A DNA stretch of 64,000 nt from Akkermansiaceae bacterium (GCA_017798145.1 CP059069.1:1287226-1351225), one strand, 5' to 3'. Positions 24,673 through 33,810 are shown, counted from the first letter of the stretch. Notes: generated by a model not told the origin, from the sequence alone. Numbers and translations are program-made.

Positions 24673-26211
24673 TCATTCGCCCAGCCAGCTCTTTGCCAGC
24701 AACCCGTCGATGAGCCATTGGTCAGGAAGGGACTCAACCGGGCCAGGACCCAGCCTGAGGATGACCTGCGCATCGGCCTGCACCTCCCCGGTGATCTGGC
24801 TGGGCTGGAAAAGATTGAGGAATTCCTCATCGAGCCCACCGCCGATCGGCACATAACCCCAGAGATTCACATGGCCGTCCTTCGACATGAGCCGGTAGCA
24901 GCGGTATTTTTCCTCCGGGAAGGCGAAGGTGTAGAAATCCGCCATGGACACCCACGCCCTGGTCTCGCTGCCATCGCCCTCGCCTTTTTTGAGCGAGGCG
25001 AAACCGGCGCTGGAGTAACCGGTGCTGGCTTTCCAATCCATCTTCAGGACACCCGCCTCCTGGCGGAAAAAGGCGCTGAATCTGGTGAAATCGGCTAGCG
25101 TACCCTCGAGGATCCCGTAGCGTCTGTTTTCCTTGTCGAAAACCGTCCAGACCGAGTCGTCCGCTGTCCACCCGGCCTTCATGCCCAAGGGCTTCCACTC
25201 CTTCTTGATCAGCTCACTGTTACGTTCCGCCGCGTAGGCGTATGGGATGAAATCCTCAGGGTTTTCGGCGGAAGCGTAGATGGCGAAGATCGACTTCGCC
25301 TCTTCCTGGCTGTTGGTGAGGATCTCCAGGTTCCTGAGGTCATCGCTTTCATCCGCCGGCTTGGTCTTGTCCGGCGTCATCTGGCTGTAAAGCGACTGAT
25401 CCTGGCTGCGATTGCCTTTCCCATCCGGAAGCTGGCTGAGGACAACGGCCAGCACCACGATGGCAACCACGCCCAAGCCTGTGAGCAGCATCCATTTCAG
25501 GGAGCTGCCGCCGGATTTCTCACCCCAATCCGCGCGCTCCCCGCGGCTGAAGCGGCGGCGCTTCTGCATGGTGGGCTGCGGGCTCACCTGCCCGCCCTCG
25601 GCGGCGGCGGCCGCAGCTGCGGGTGCGGTTTGGACAGCGGGCATTCTCCGGACGGCGCGCCCGGCCAGAGGGTCGTGCGAGGGGTCGATCTCATTCACGC
25701 GCAGGCGCTTCGAGGTCGGGGCCGGGGGCAGGCTGATCCTGGCATCCGCGGCTTCCTCGGTGTCCATCGGAACCAGCTCCGGCTCCTCCGGCTTGGATTT
25801 CATGGTGCGGGGCTCGACCAGGCCTTGAGCTTTTTTCTTGGCAGCACCCGCTCTTTTCGACGCCTTCGCAGCTGTTTTTTTCGCCGTTTTTTTTGCTGCC
25901 TTCCTGCGGGTGGGGATCTCAGGCTGCTCCGGCACTGCGGCGTCCTCTTGCTCCAGTCCCGTTTTTTTCGGCGGGGCGGCCTTGCTAGGCTTGAGCGGGT
26001 TGTATTGGCCTTCCTGCTCGAGTTTGAGCAGGGGTGCATGGCGGCTCACCTGGGGTGAGCGGGATTCCTTTTTCGGAGGCAGCCCGCGATCGGCTTTCCT
26101 CGGAGGCAGACCCATGCGGGATTTCTCGGAAATCTCGTCGAGATCGTCCCAATCGTCACCCGGGGCGATGGGCGGGACGTGGTTGTTAGGGTCTTCTAGG
26201 TCGGGATCCAT
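24673..26211 (-). CDS. Single-pass membrane protein with H1-like cytoplasmic segment, unknown function
   Basis: The chosen start at 26211 (MDPDLEDPNN) has a GAGAA stretch upstream; a start at 26241 would add ten residues. Of 512 residues, 1-235 are low complexity. They include a Lys/Ala-rich histone H1-like stretch (about 102-128, KAAKKTAKKTAAKASKR). A membrane segment follows (238-260). The outer domain holds a segment rich in aromatic residues (DFYTFAFPEEKYRCYRL). Weak paralogy to the next gene is visible in the LDW/MDW strand followed by an aromatic run. Function is unknown. Confidence 0.72.
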   Translation of the reverse strand: MDPDLEDPNNHVPPIAPGDDWDDLDEISEKSRMGLPPRKADRGLPPKKESRSPQVSRHAPLLKLEQEGQYNPLKPSKAAPPKKTGLEQEDAAVPEQPEIPTRRKAAKKTAKKTAAKASKRAGAAKKKAQGLVEPRTMKSKPEEPELVPMDTEEAADARISLPPAPTSKRLRVNEIDPSHDPLAGRAVRRMPAVQTAPAAAAAAAEGGQVSPQPTMQKRRRFSRGERADWGEKSGGSSLKWMLLTGLGVVAIVVLAVVLSQLPDGKGNRSQDQSLYSQMTPDKTKPADESDDLRNLEILTNSQEEAKSIFAIYASAENPEDFIPYAYAAERNSELIKKEWKPLGMKAGWTADDSVWTVFDKENRRYGILEGTLADFTRFSAFFRQEAGVLKMDWKASTGYSSAGFASLKKGEGDGSETRAWVSMADFYTFAFPEEKYRCYRLMSKDGHVNLWGYVPIGGGLDEEFLNLFQPSQITGEVQADAQVILRLGPGPVESLPDQWLIDGLLAKSWLGE

Positions 26212-26274
26212 TCTGGTTGTTCTCAGTGGGCGCCGTGCCATGCGATGACCTACACCCCTTTCGTTGTTTCCGTA

Positions 26275-26781
26275 TCAATACCCGGATGAAAGCCGGGACA
26301 CAAGGCTTTGGCCGGCTCTGCCGAAGGCATCGGGCAGAGCGTTGCGGCGCGCTGTCTGGAGGTTTGAATCCGCAAAAAACGTGCTGTATCCGGCGCTGGT
26401 CCCGCTGGCCAGCACCTTGGTCGGGTCTTTCGCATCGCGGAGCACCCATGCGAGCGTGACTTCGTTGGTGAGTTCCTCGGCGAGGAGCGAGTCCAGCCTG
26501 GAACTCCTCAGCGTGGAGTAATCGACACCCTGGATCCTGCCCTCGAGAACGGCATCCGCATCTCCCCTTGCGGCGAGCCTGTATGTGCCGTCCTGGACGA
26601 GCGCATCGGTGACGGCGGATGTGGCGAGGGCTTCCGCGCGGGGTTCGAGGCTTCCGTTGGCAAACATCGGCACGGCGATGGATTTCACGTTGGCCAAAGA
26701 AGGGGGCTTTGAGCCGCCCAGGCCGTAGCCGGCGCAGGATGCGAGGGCGAGGGAGAGGATTGCCAGGAGTGCGGGTTTCAT
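26275..26781 (-). CDS. lptE: LptE-like outer-membrane LPS assembly lipoprotein
   Basis: The 168-residue lipoprotein has a signal MKPALLAILSLALASC with the lipobox LASC, so it should be lipidated at Cys16. The mature domain follows the LptE pattern: VKSIAVPMFANGSLEPR, then ALATSAVTDALVQDGTYRL, ADAVLEGRIQGVDYS, and a late helix. LptE plugs the LptD barrel that inserts LPS in the outer membrane. An alternative GTG start at 26814 overlaps the bamD-like stop (GTGA), which would mean translational coupling; the ATG used here gives the better signal peptide. Confidence 0.75.
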   Translation of the reverse strand: MKPALLAILSLALASCAGYGLGGSKPPSLANVKSIAVPMFANGSLEPRAEALATSAVTDALVQDGTYRLAARGDADAVLEGRIQGVDYSTLRSSRLDSLLAEELTNEVTLAWVLRDAKDPTKVLASGTSAGYSTFFADSNLQTARRNALPDAFGRAGQSLVSRLSSGY

Positions 26782-26810
26782 TGGGATCGGTGTCATGGGG
26801 TGGGAATCAC

Positions 26811-27770
26811 TCACTCGCCGAGCGCCTTGAGCCTGGCCTTGGCCTTTTCATGGGCGCTGCCGGATGCTGAGTTTTTCAGGACTTCCCGGTAGTAGATCTT
26901 GGCGGATTCGGTTTGACCGGATTTGTCGTAGAACTCGGCGATCTCGAGCGAGCGGGCGAGATCCTTGCTTTTCAGGCTGCCCATGAGCCTGCGCGCCTCG
27001 GCGTTCTTCGCATGGCCGGGATACTGCATGAGGTAGTCGCGGAACGCCTCGTCGGCGAGGTCGAGAGTGGCCTGGTTGCGGTTGCCCCGGTCCGCCTCGG
27101 CCAGCAGCACGACGCCGACCCGGAACAGCGCCTCGGCGGAATACTTGCTGTCGGGCTGGTCGCGGACGAGCTTTCGGTAGGCTTCGATGGCGAGCTTGGA
27201 TTTCTTGGCTTCCCGCTCCGCCTGATACAGCTCGCCGATGGTGAACTGTGCCTTGGCGGAGGTTTCGGAACGCGGTGCGTTGTCGCGCACCTGTCCGAGC
27301 ATCTCGACGGCCTTATCCGTGGAAAGGCTGCCCTTGATGCCGATGATCCTGAGTCCGGAAAAGCCAGCCTTGACCTTGCCGTCCGCGGCGGACTGCGCCA
27401 TTTCCGCCTGTTTGCTGAGAGCCTTTGAATATAGGCCGCTGCCCTGGTACCTCTGGAGGAATTTCTGGTATGCCTCGAAGGATTCCACGATATCGCCTTC
27501 CTGCTCAAGCAACTCCGCTTCCCGGTATCTGGCCATCGCGGCGGAAGGCGCAAAGGGGTATTTGTCCGCCACCCGGCCATACTGCTTGATCGCCTTGGAG
27601 CGCTTGCCCGCATCATCGGAGGCCTTGGCGATCCGATAGAGCGCCTCGCCCTCCCCGGAAGCGGCCTGCGTGTTTCCCGCAAGGGGGATGCGATCGTCGT
27701 CGCCACCACAGGAAACCGCCGTCACAACAGCACCGAGAACAGCCAACGCCAATGGGATACGCTTCGTCAT
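26811..27770 (-). CDS. bamD: BamD/YfiO-like outer-membrane assembly lipoprotein with TPRs
   Basis: The 319-residue protein begins at 27770 (MTKRIPLALAVLG) with a lipoprotein signal ending AVSC. TPR-like helices follow (EALYRIAKASDDAGKRSKAI, AMARYREAELLEQEGDIVE, YSAEALFRVGVVLLAEAD), as in BamD of the BAM complex that inserts outer-membrane beta-barrels. A shift in family cannot be excluded, since several TPR lipoproteins look alike. It directly precedes the LptE-like gene with overlapping stop/start, pairing two envelope assembly factors. Confidence 0.72.
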   Translation of the reverse strand: MTKRIPLALAVLGAVVTAVSCGGDDDRIPLAGNTQAASGEGEALYRIAKASDDAGKRSKAIKQYGRVADKYPFAPSAAMARYREAELLEQEGDIVESFEAYQKFLQRYQGSGLYSKALSKQAEMAQSAADGKVKAGFSGLRIIGIKGSLSTDKAVEMLGQVRDNAPRSETSAKAQFTIGELYQAEREAKKSKLAIEAYRKLVRDQPDSKYSAEALFRVGVVLLAEADRGNRNQATLDLADEAFRDYLMQYPGHAKNAEARRLMGSLKSKDLARSLEIAEFYDKSGQTESAKIYYREVLKNSASGSAHEKAKARLKALGE

Positions 27771-27844
27771 GCCGCAAACATAGGAACTTTGGCGCGGGGT
27801 GAAAGAGCAAATTGCAGGAGATGCCACGCGGGCATGTCCCGGGC

Positions 27845-28645
27845 TCACCGTTTGCCGAGTTCCGCCGATCTGGCAGCAGCTGCGGATACGGCCCCGATCA
27901 GGGCGGAGCGGACGTTTTTTTCCTCCAGAACGGCAAGCCCGGCGATGGTGGTGCCGCCCGGCGATGTGACCATGTCCTTGAGCATGGCGGGATGGCTGCC
28001 GGTTTGCAGCACCATCTCGGCAGCGCCGCTGACGGTCTGCGCGGCGAGTTGCAAGGCCTCCGCGCGCGGCAATCCGGCGCGGACGCCGCCGTCGGCCATC
28101 GCCTCGATGATGAGATAGACGTAGGCGGGCCCGCTGCCGGAAAGGCCGGTCACCGCGTCCATGAGCTTTTCCGGCAGTGAAACGGCGAGGCCGACAGCGC
28201 CAAGCAGGGAGCGCACGGCATCCTCGTCGGCAGCATTGCATCGCCCGCCGAGCGAATAGGCGGCGGCCCCCTTGCCGACAAGCGCAGGAGTGTTGGGCAT
28301 GCTGCGGATCACGCGGACGGATTCCGGGGTGTTTTTCTCCAGATCCGAAATGGTGACCCCTGCGGCGATGGAAATCATGAGCTTGCCGCCGGCATGGGAT
28401 CCCAACCCGGCAAGCGCCGAAAACGCATCCTGTGGCTTGGTGCAGAGAAGCAGGACATCGGACGCGGCCAGCACCTCGGCGATCTCTGCGGTGGCCACCG
28501 CGCCGGTTTGCTTGGTGAAGTTCTCCCTGGCAGCCGGGATCACATCCGTGCCCAGCACGCCGCCCTTGTCCACCACCCCGGCCGAGATCGCGCCCTGCAC
28601 GAGCGCAGTCCCCATTTTCCCGCAACCGATCACACCAAGCTTCAT
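27845..28645 (-). CDS. proC: Pyrroline-5-carboxylate reductase
   Basis: The 266-residue enzyme makes L-proline from pyrroline-5-carboxylate with NAD(P)H. It starts with the Rossmann motif VIGCGKMGTALVQG. It carries VIRSMPNTPALVGKG and the family signature near the C-terminus, LSGSGPAYVYLIIEAMADGG with KDMVTSPGGTTIAGL. Length and order are normal. It is divergent from the TPR gene at 28728 with an 82-bp shared promoter region, and it runs toward bamD with a 74-bp gap. Confidence 0.95.
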   Translation of the reverse strand: MKLGVIGCGKMGTALVQGAISAGVVDKGGVLGTDVIPAARENFTKQTGAVATAEIAEVLAASDVLLLCTKPQDAFSALAGLGSHAGGKLMISIAAGVTISDLEKNTPESVRVIRSMPNTPALVGKGAAAYSLGGRCNAADEDAVRSLLGAVGLAVSLPEKLMDAVTGLSGSGPAYVYLIIEAMADGGVRAGLPRAEALQLAAQTVSGAAEMVLQTGSHPAMLKDMVTSPGGTTIAGLAVLEEKNVRSALIGAVSAAAARSAELGKR

Positions 28646-28727
28646 GCGGCGAGACTAGGGGGGAAACCCGCAGCGAGGCGAGCGTCATTTTCCTTGGAAA
28701 TGCGCCGCCCTGCATCATCCTTGTGGC

Positions 28728-30416
28728 ATGCCGAAGCCGCACACGCTCCTTTTCCTGCTCGCCGGATTCGCCGCCTGCCATGCGCAGGGGGAGCCGCCGC
28801 CGGAAGCTCCCCCCGTGCGGCTGCCCACCGTCGCGGAGTGCATCCCGGCAGCGGTCTCGGAGCTGGGCGCACCCACCGTGCTCAACTTCCACAAAGGGCT
28901 GGCCACCGCAGTCAGCGCCGCGAACGAGACCGCCCAGATCCATACCGTACAGGGGCTGAACCACCTCCACGGAGGATGGGAGTTCGAGGCCATGCGCCAT
29001 TTCGCCATCGCCATGGAGGCCGATCCGCAATGCCTCATGGCACATTGGGGCATGGTCATCAGCATGCTCTCCCCCTCGCCGGAAACCGATGCCTTCCGAC
29101 TCGCCGCCACCAACCGCCTGCTCGACCTCATCAACAAGGGCGCGGGCACGGAGCTGGAGCGAGGATTCGCATTCGGCCTCATCAAATACATCCAGGAAGG
29201 GCCAAAGGGTGCGGCGGTCGCTTTCCGCAAGGTGGCGGACAAGTTCCCCGGTGAGATGCAGTCCGAGATTTTCGCAGCCCTCTTCGGGCGGGGGGGATAC
29301 GATGAGTTCGGGGACATCACGCCGGACCAGGATGCGGCGGAGGAACGCCTCATGAAACTCGTCGAAAGGGATCCCGATAACGCCCTCCCGCTCCATGCCT
29401 TGCTCCTCATCCGTGCGGAGGGGCCGGATCTCGCCCCTTCGCTCGATCTGGCGCGCAGGCTCTGCCAGCTTGTGCCGGACTACGCCCCGTATTTCCACGT
29501 CCTCGGCCACTACGAGTGGCGCTGCGGCCAGCACGCGAAGGCGGTCTCCGCATTCAGCCGCGCCGCAAGCCTTTACTCGGCCTGGATGAAGGCAAATGAC
29601 GCAAGTCCCGCCGATTGCGAGGGATGGGTGCGAGCCGAGTGCTACCGCGTCGTCGCGATGGCATCCAAGGGGGATTTCGACAACGCCCTGGCCTCTGCGG
29701 AAAAGATCGCTGGCACCACCCTTGACCCGGCGCGCCCATTCGCCCCCGGCACCCGCCATCTCCTCTGGGATGCGAAAACCCTGCCCGCTCGCATCCTGCT
29801 GCGGCGCAGCGCCCCCGGCGATTCACAGAAGGCCCTGGAGTCCCTGCCGCCTCCCAAGGAAAGTGAACCTTTCCGTGAGAAATCCCTGGCCTATTGGTGG
29901 ATCGACGGGCTCCGCATCGCACTCGAAGCCCAGCGTCTGCTCGATGCGGGGGATGTGGAGAAAGCCTCGGAAACCATCGCCGCGCTGAGCTTCCACGGCA
30001 CAGCGATGGCACAACGGCGCAACATCGCCTCAGCTGTGGGCGAGCAGACGGAATGGAACCGCTCCTTCCGGGCACTGGAAATGCTGGCCGCCGAGCTGCG
30101 CGGCAGGCTCGCCCTCGCCGGCCCCCCCGCCGGGCACGGCTCCGCATTCAACTGGTTCCGCGGCGCAGCGGACAGGCAGAAGGCCGCCACCATGCTCAAC
30201 ACGCCACCCATCCTCACCCCGATGGCGATGCGCCTCGGCGATTATTTCATCGCCCGCAACCTGCCCTACAAGGCCGTCCGAGCCTACGAGGAAGCCCTTG
30301 AACGCTTTCCCAACGACGCCGAGTCCATCGCACGCCTCGAGAAGGCTGGAAAACTCGCGGAGGCATCAGGCCCGGAGCCGGCCGAGGAGGATGCTCCCGC
30401 ACCGGAATCCGAGTAG
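28728..30416 (+). CDS. Exported TPR-rich protein of unknown function
   Basis: The 562-residue protein has an N-terminal signal ending near AACHAQ (a possible but imperfect lipobox). An opening domain carries NFHKGLATA and GLNHLHGGWEFEAMRHFAIAM. Sel1/TPR-like helical repeats run through the rest (YFHVLGHYEWRCGQHAKAVSAFSRA, KAVRAYEEALERFPNDAESI). The tail is acidic (EPAEEDAPAP). Similar proteins are common in Verrucomicrobiota and Planctomycetes and are annotated only as TPR proteins. It probably acts as an outer-surface or periplasmic scaffold. It converges with the next TPR gene, 11 bp away. Confidence 0.7.
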   Translation: MPKPHTLLFLLAGFAACHAQGEPPPEAPPVRLPTVAECIPAAVSELGAPTVLNFHKGLATAVSAANETAQIHTVQGLNHLHGGWEFEAMRHFAIAMEADPQCLMAHWGMVISMLSPSPETDAFRLAATNRLLDLINKGAGTELERGFAFGLIKYIQEGPKGAAVAFRKVADKFPGEMQSEIFAALFGRGGYDEFGDITPDQDAAEERLMKLVERDPDNALPLHALLLIRAEGPDLAPSLDLARRLCQLVPDYAPYFHVLGHYEWRCGQHAKAVSAFSRAASLYSAWMKANDASPADCEGWVRAECYRVVAMASKGDFDNALASAEKIAGTTLDPARPFAPGTRHLLWDAKTLPARILLRRSAPGDSQKALESLPPPKESEPFREKSLAYWWIDGLRIALEAQRLLDAGDVEKASETIAALSFHGTAMAQRRNIASAVGEQTEWNRSFRALEMLAAELRGRLALAGPPAGHGSAFNWFRGAADRQKAATMLNTPPILTPMAMRLGDYFIARNLPYKAVRAYEEALERFPNDAESIARLEKAGKLAEASGPEPAEEDAPAPESE

Positions 30417-30427
30417 GGGTGCGCCGC

Positions 30428-31318
30428 TCAGAAGCCCGCAAGGAGATCCTTCACCCTGCCCGCGATGATTTCAGAAAGTTGCTCCTCGCCCTCTTCCTTG
30501 AGGAAATCGCAATAGTTCGAGGCAACGGACTCCAGGTCATCCGAATAGGCGGCCCCGAGCGATTCAAAGCCGGCCAAGGCTTTCTCGAAGTGCTTCCGCG
30601 CCCAGTTCCTGTCCCCCGTCTTCAGCAGCGCCAGGGCGAGGTTGTTGTGGGACTGGGCGGTGTCCGGGTGATTCTCGCCGAAGAGCTCCCGCCGCGTCTC
30701 CAAGGCCATCATGTGCATCTCGCGCGCCTGGTCGAGATAGCCGGCCGCCAGATAGACGGCGCCGAGGTTGTTGGAAACGGCGGCCGTCTCCTCATGGTTC
30801 TGGCCGAGCTCCGCGTGCATGATCTCAAGGGATTTGAGGAAATGGTCCTCCGCCGCATCGAGATCGCCGGAAGCCTTGGCGATGAAGCCCAGGTTGTTGG
30901 TGATCGCGGCGACATCAAGAAGGAGCGGCGGTTCGTGCTTCTCAAAGTATTCCACAGCAGCCTGCCATGCGCGTGTCACCTCCTCGCTGCGGCCCTGGCC
31001 ATCGAACGCCGCACCGAGCAGGGCGTAGAGCCTGCCCACCTGCGCGATCCTGTCCGGCCTGTTTTCGAGCTGGTCGATGGCGTGCTCCACATCCTCGATG
31101 GCTTCATCATGGCGACCCAGCTCGAGGAAGATCCCGGCGCGGGACTCCAGCGATGTGGCAAAGGCGTCGATGGTATCGAGATCCGGGCTGAGCGCGTGCT
31201 GGCTTTTCTCGACAGCTGCGTTGGCGGCGTGGAGGGCTTCGTGGAGGTTGCCCTCGTTGCGGAGCGCGAGGACCCTGTCCTGCATGATCTGGATGAAATT
31301 CGCGGTGGGTGTGTCCAT
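30428..31318 (-). CDS. TPR protein of the kinesin-light-chain-like type
   Basis: The 296-residue protein (start 31318, MDTPTANFIQ) lacks a signal peptide and is probably cytoplasmic. It is built from tetratricopeptide repeats of the KLC/TPR_12 form (EEVTRAWQAAVEYFEKHEP; DLDAAEDHFLKSLEIMHAELG; TAAVSNNLGAVYLAAGYLDQA; WARKHFEKALAGFESLG). The repeated NNLG pattern is diagnostic. Such domains bind partner proteins; no partner can be read from sequence. It lies 65 bp past the recO stop on the same strand. Confidence 0.8.
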   Translation of the reverse strand: MDTPTANFIQIMQDRVLALRNEGNLHEALHAANAAVEKSQHALSPDLDTIDAFATSLESRAGIFLELGRHDEAIEDVEHAIDQLENRPDRIAQVGRLYALLGAAFDGQGRSEEVTRAWQAAVEYFEKHEPPLLLDVAAITNNLGFIAKASGDLDAAEDHFLKSLEIMHAELGQNHEETAAVSNNLGAVYLAAGYLDQAREMHMMALETRRELFGENHPDTAQSHNNLALALLKTGDRNWARKHFEKALAGFESLGAAYSDDLESVASNYCDFLKEEGEEQLSEIIAGRVKDLLAGF

Positions 31319-31383
31319 GGGTGAAGCTTGTTTTGTATTTGCAATGGATATGCGCAACACCCCTCCATGGCCAGCGAAAACCT

Positions 31384-31920
31384 TCAATCCCCGCCCATTC
31401 TCTCCAGCAGCTGTTTCCTTGATGCAGGCAGGCGCCCCAGGTGGTGCAGCAGTGAATCCGCCACCGAAGCCCTGCCGCCGGATATCCCGAGCAGTCCGGC
31501 CATCTGCTTCTCGAAATGCAGCATCGCCCTCAGGCCGGGCTCCTCGGAATCCAGGTGATCCAGCCCGCGCCGCAGCAGATCGTGCATCTCCGCATCCGCG
31601 TGACCCGGCTCGACCGCCGCCTCCACGAGCTGGCAGAAATATCCGGCCATTAGGGCGGATTCGTATTTCCTGCGCAGACCTTCCCTCCAATTCGAGATGG
31701 CGACCTCCCGCAGAATGTGGAGTTCTCCCGCCCTCGCCCTCGCCACTCCGATCTCCCCGGAGAAAAACAGGTCAAGTTTCCCCGCGAACGGGCTTTTCGG
31801 CCTAAGCGCACCCTTGGCAACCGTCTTCACCAGCCCCTCCCCCAGCGTGAACCAATGGACGATCAGGCTGGTGTCCGTAAGGCGGGTTGTGCGGATCAGG
31901 ATGGCTTCCGTGGCAAACAC
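31384..31920 (-). CDS. recO: DNA repair protein RecO
   Basis: The GTG at 31920 is chosen because the OB-fold begins at once with ATEAILIRTTRLTDTSLIV, the usual RecO N-terminus. RecO binds SSB and loads RecA with RecR at gaps. After the OB domain comes a helical domain (EGLRRKYESALMAGYFCQLVEAAVEP). At 178 residues it is shorter than the usual 230-250, and no zinc-binding Cys cluster is visible, so the C-terminal lobe is reduced. It is divergent from the H1-like gene at 31991 across a 70-bp gap. Confidence 0.8.
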   Translation of the reverse strand: MFATEAILIRTTRLTDTSLIVHWFTLGEGLVKTVAKGALRPKSPFAGKLDLFFSGEIGVARARAGELHILREVAISNWREGLRRKYESALMAGYFCQLVEAAVEPGHADAEMHDLLRRGLDHLDSEEPGLRAMLHFEKQMAGLLGISGGRASVADSLLHHLGRLPASRKQLLERMGGD

Positions 31921-31990
31921 TTGGAATTGAATGAATTGAAGATTCGGCTTGATACGTCCGTTTCGCTGCCCTAGCCACTGTCCAGCAACC

Positions 31991-32248
31991 ATGGCACAGC
32001 AATCAAACAAAAAGATCAAACGCCGCCGCCGCGCGGATTACCTGAAGCGCAAAAAGGAGCAGGCGAAGCTAGGGGGCATCCTCCCCAAGGCCACCGTTAA
32101 GAAAGCGGCCAAGAAAGCCGACTCCCCAGCGGATGAGAAGCCTGCAGCCAAGAAAGCCGTGGCCAAGAAGGCTCCCGCCAAGAAGGCCGCCAAAAAAGCC
32201 CCAGCCAAGAAAGCCGCGAAAAAGGCCGCCAAGAACGCCGAGGACTGA
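31991..32248 (+). CDS. Histone H1-like Lys/Ala-rich small protein
   Basis: The 85-residue, strongly basic protein begins MAQQSNKKIKRRRRADYLKR, then a short linker. It ends in AAKK-type repeats (KKAPAKKAAKKAPAKKAAKK) followed by NAED. Bacterial proteins with such tails resemble eukaryotic histone H1 and the chlamydial Hc proteins, and are expected to bind DNA nonspecifically; the N-terminal motif KIKRRRRADYLKRKKEQ could equally bind RNA or ribosomes. The chosen start is the ATG at 31991, since upstream codons are not basic. A clear terminator follows at 32274-32307. Confidence 0.8.
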   Translation: MAQQSNKKIKRRRRADYLKRKKEQAKLGGILPKATVKKAAKKADSPADEKPAAKKAVAKKAPAKKAAKKAPAKKAAKKAAKNAED

Positions 32249-32273
32249 ACGGCGCATCCGCCGATCTCCCAAT

Positions 32274-32307
32274 GCCGGGTTTCCTTTTCGGGAAAGCCCG
32301 GTTTTTT
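32274..32307 (+). terminator. Intrinsic terminator after the H1-like gene
   Basis: A stem of CCGGG plus TTTCC pairs with GGAAA and CCCGG, with one bulge, and is followed by a run of six T. It lies 26 bases after the stop codon and before argG, so it separates the two genes. Confidence 0.8.
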
Positions 32308-32414
32308 CATGCCCGCAAACGCAGTTTCCTCTTCCCTAAGGACACCCCTCGCCTAGTCTGCCGCCCGAAGAACCCGTGTTCTTTCGGGTTTGGAATTTCA
32401 AAGCTCAGAATCTA

Positions 32415-33695
32415 ATGAAAATCGTCGTCGCATACTCAGGAGGCCTCGATACCTCCGTCCTCCTCCTCTGGCTCAAGGAAAAATACAACGCGGAGATCAT
32501 CGCCTACTGCTCCGATTGCGGGCAGGGCGACGAACTCGACGGCCTTGAGGCGAAGGCCCTCTCCACCGGCGCATCCAAGTGCTACATCGACGACCAGAAG
32601 GAGGAATTCGCCCGCGACTACATCTTCCCCATGTTCCAGGCAAACGCCCTCTACGAAGGCCGCTACCTGCTCGGCACCTCCATCGCCAGGCCCTGCATCA
32701 CCAAGGGCATGGTCGAAGTCGCCCTGAAAGAAGGCGCGGATGCCATCGCCCACGGCGCCACCGGCAAAGGCAACGACCAGGTCCGCTTCGAACTCTCCGC
32801 CGCCGCCCTCGCCCCCGGCATCAAGGTCATCGCCCCATGGCGCGACGCGGAATTCCGCAAACAGTTTCCCGGCCGTAAGGAGATGATCGAGTATGCCGAG
32901 GCAAACAACATCCCGATCAAGGCCTCCATGAAGAAACCGTACTCCATGGATCGCAACCTCCTCCACATATCCTTCGAGGCCGGTGCCCTCGAAGATGTCT
33001 GGTATGACGCCACAGGCCCCGCCGACCGGGACATGTATGTCCTCTCCGTCTCCCCGGAGGAAGCCCCCGACAAGCCGCAGATGCTTCAGTGCCTCTTCGA
33101 AAAGGGCAACATCATCGGCCTACAGACCGAAGGCCTTGGCGAACTCATCTCCTCACTGGGCGATTTCATGGTTCTCGGCGAAAAGGACGGCTACACCCTG
33201 CTCACCCCCTACGGTGTCATGCGCTGCCTCAACGCCCTCGGCGGAGCCCACGGCATCGGCCGGGTCGATATCGTGGAGAACCGCTTCGTCGGCATGAAAT
33301 CCCGGGGCATCTACGAGACCCCCGGAGGCACCATCCTGCTCGCCGCCCACCGCGATCTCGAGACCCTGGTCATGGACCGCGAGCTGCAGATGACCCGCGA
33401 CACCCTCATCCCGAAGTACGCCCAGCTCGTGTACAACGGCTTCTGGTTCGCTCCCGAGCGCCTCGCGATCCAGGCGCTCGTCACCGAGTCCCAGAAAACC
33501 GTCTCCGGCGAAGTCCGCCTGAAACTCTACAAGGGCAACGTCATGCAGGCCGGCCGCCGCAGCCCGCACTCGCTCTACGACGAGCACGTCGCCACCATGG
33601 AAGGCGGCCAGGAGGCAGCCTACAACCAGGATGACGCCACCGGCTTCATCGCCCTCAACGCCCTCCGCCTCAAGGCCAACGCGAGGCAGAAGTAG
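32415..33695 (+). CDS. argG: Argininosuccinate synthase
   Basis: This enzyme condenses citrulline and aspartate with ATP in arginine biosynthesis. The 426-residue protein (start ATG 32415, [14 protein letters not shown]) has the PP-loop SGGLDTS, the citrulline/aspartate regions [14 protein letters not shown] and [15 protein letters not shown], and a normal C-terminal oligomerisation helix. The longer upstream reading adds 13 residues with no conservation. It is a single-gene unit here; other arg genes are not nearby. A hyphenated inverted repeat follows at 33712-33804. Confidence 0.95.
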   Translation: MKIVVAYSGGLDTSVLLLWLKEKYNAEIIAYCSDCGQGDELDGLEAKALSTGASKCYIDDQKEEFARDYIFPMFQANALYEGRYLLGTSIARPCITKGMVEVALKEGADAIAHGATGKGNDQVRFELSAAALAPGIKVIAPWRDAEFRKQFPGRKEMIEYAEANNIPIKASMKKPYSMDRNLLHISFEAGALEDVWYDATGPADRDMYVLSVSPEEAPDKPQMLQCLFEKGNIIGLQTEGLGELISSLGDFMVLGEKDGYTLLTPYGVMRCLNALGGAHGIGRVDIVENRFVGMKSRGIYETPGGTILLAAHRDLETLVMDRELQMTRDTLIPKYAQLVYNGFWFAPERLAIQALVTESQKTVSGEVRLKLYKGNVMQAGRRSPHSLYDEHVATMEGGQEAAYNQDDATGFIALNALRLKANARQK

Positions 33696-33711
33696 GCATT
33701 GGGAAAGAAAC

Positions 33712-33804
33712 TTGAACCGCGAAGACGCAAAGACGCGAAGGAACCTCCGGAAAAGAAATTTTCCAATTCCTCGCAACCCATGGCTTCGCGGGTTAGCGGT
33801 TCAA
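33712..33804. repeat. Dispersed hyphenated inverted-repeat element (gaagacgcaaagacgcgaagg type)
   Basis: The ends are TTGAACCGC and GCGGTTCAA in inverted orientation. The interior holds gaagacgcaaagacgcgaagg, a short GA-rich tandem motif found as dispersed intergenic repeats in several bacterial genomes. It fills the gap between argG and the DUF817 gene and ends six bases before the DUF817 start. It has no coding potential. See also 35513-35540 and 55941-56024. Confidence 0.6.
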
Positions 33805-33810
33805 TTTCTC

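Noticed and set aside
27771..29759. A long N-terminal extension of the BamD-like protein on the minus strand
   Set aside because: It runs antisense through proC's upstream region and the TPR gene at 28728, with low-complexity sequence. The lipoprotein signal at 27770 is the natural start.
31384..31920. RecO as a pseudogene because it is short
   Set aside because: The OB-fold start and helical core are intact and the frame is open throughout; a shorter C-terminal lobe is more likely than decay.
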